64,000 nt of DNA. It comes from Strix aluco. Its lineage: Eukaryota > Chordata > Aves > Strigiformes > Strigidae. The DNA is taken from positions 3,098,632-3,162,631 of the forward strand of contig NC_133933.1 in assembly GCF_031877795.1 (NCBI RefSeq), in the 5' to 3' direction. The translations under genes and the position numbers were made by a program. Positions 63,598 to 64,000 of the stretch are shown piece after piece. The notes below the pieces were generated by a model. That model made no database searches and was not told where the DNA came from. It saw nothing but the letters and a program-made list of their open reading frames with translations. Every line of letters starts with the position of its first letter. The stretch's first letter is position 1.

Positions 63598-64000
63598 TCA
63601 GTGATTTCAGAGAGGCTGTAATAAGAACAGTAATGGAATTTGCAGATGATCTTAAGTTAGGTGATACACTGAGTAGGAAGAAACGATACAACATAATCTA
63701 AAAATCTTGGAAACAGGAAATTGAATGTAACTGAGTAGAGAGAGGAAAAAATTGATGTGTCCTTGGAAAAAATGAGTAGTTTGGTACAAGGGAAAACTTG
63801 GAAAGCAGTAATAGCTGAGGGAGAAAGTGGCGAGCAAATTAGATATGCCATTGCTCAGTGACAGGGCAAAGAAAAGGACAATATAATTAGGGAGTATCTG
63901 TGAGCATCACTTTGAACAGCAGCAGGGTAGTGGCTGCCTTAAAGTAATTTTGAGACCACTTGTAGAATATTGTAGCTAAGCCTGGGTATATCATTATCAG
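63598..64000 (+). mobile_element. Older CR1-like LINE fragment, runs off the window
   Basis: GGAATTTGCAGATGATCTTA reads EFADDL, the motif C of a CR1/L3-type reverse transcriptase frame. Later blocks (TGACAGGGCAAAGAAAAGG, GAGTATCTGTGAGCATC, TTTGAGACCACTTGTAGAAT) follow the expected downstream order of such elements. It is more diverged than the copy at 61262 and appears to be a different subfamily. It is disrupted by stops and incomplete at the window edge. Confidence 0.65.

Noticed and set aside
1..64000. CRISPR arrays, prokaryotic operons, tRNA or rRNA genes
   Set aside because: None seen. The DNA is vertebrate nuclear, with spliced genes and LINE fragments. I looked for cloverleaf and snoRNA motifs only by eye, so a small RNA gene in an intron cannot be excluded.

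Overview
This window is vertebrate nuclear DNA, most probably from a bird. The main content is a split eukaryotic gene whose exons spell a 1071-residue exportin-1 (CRM1), with CpG-island promoters and AT-rich introns and spacers. The only transposon remnants I recognise are CR1-type LINE pieces; there are no Alu/B1-like SINEs. CR1 dominance with few other repeats fits birds, and other sauropsids cannot be excluded. I cannot name the species.

Layout, low to high coordinate. 1-6881 is the first part of USP34 intron 1 (minus strand). 6882-6924 is the coding part of USP34 exon 1, inside a CpG island at about 6050-8110 that holds the USP34 promoter and probably a divergent plus-strand start. About 8110-15520 is the spacer between the two genes. 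15520-55800 is XPO1, complete, on the minus strand: a 3' UTR with a clear AATAAA signal, 24 coding exons (16445-51177) and a non-coding first exon in a second CpG island (about 54090-56480). 56480-64000 is gene-poor flank with two CR1 fragments. The order USP34-XPO1, both in the same orientation, matches human 2p15.

XPO1 is fully resolved. Every intron is GT-AG, all junction phases agree, and the coding exons add to 3216 nt, which is 1071 codons plus stop, the length of human CRM1. Cys528 (the leptomycin B/selinexor target) and the NES-groove residues Lys537, Lys568, Glu571 and Phe572 are all present. XPO1 is the Ran-GTP-dependent nuclear export receptor for leucine-rich NES cargo. USP34 is a very large deubiquitinase of which only the first 14 codons lie here. 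The two genes are tandem neighbours, not an operon, and nothing in the sequence shows shared regulation.

I found no unknown protein-coding system. The most interesting non-coding observations are two oppositely facing YY1 sites about 220 bp apart plus repeated TGATTGAT sites at the USP34 promoter, a three-half-site CP2/Grainyhead-type array beside two CCAAT boxes at the XPO1 promoter, a 25-base G homopolymer close to USP34 exon 1, and several possible XPO1 first-exon donors.
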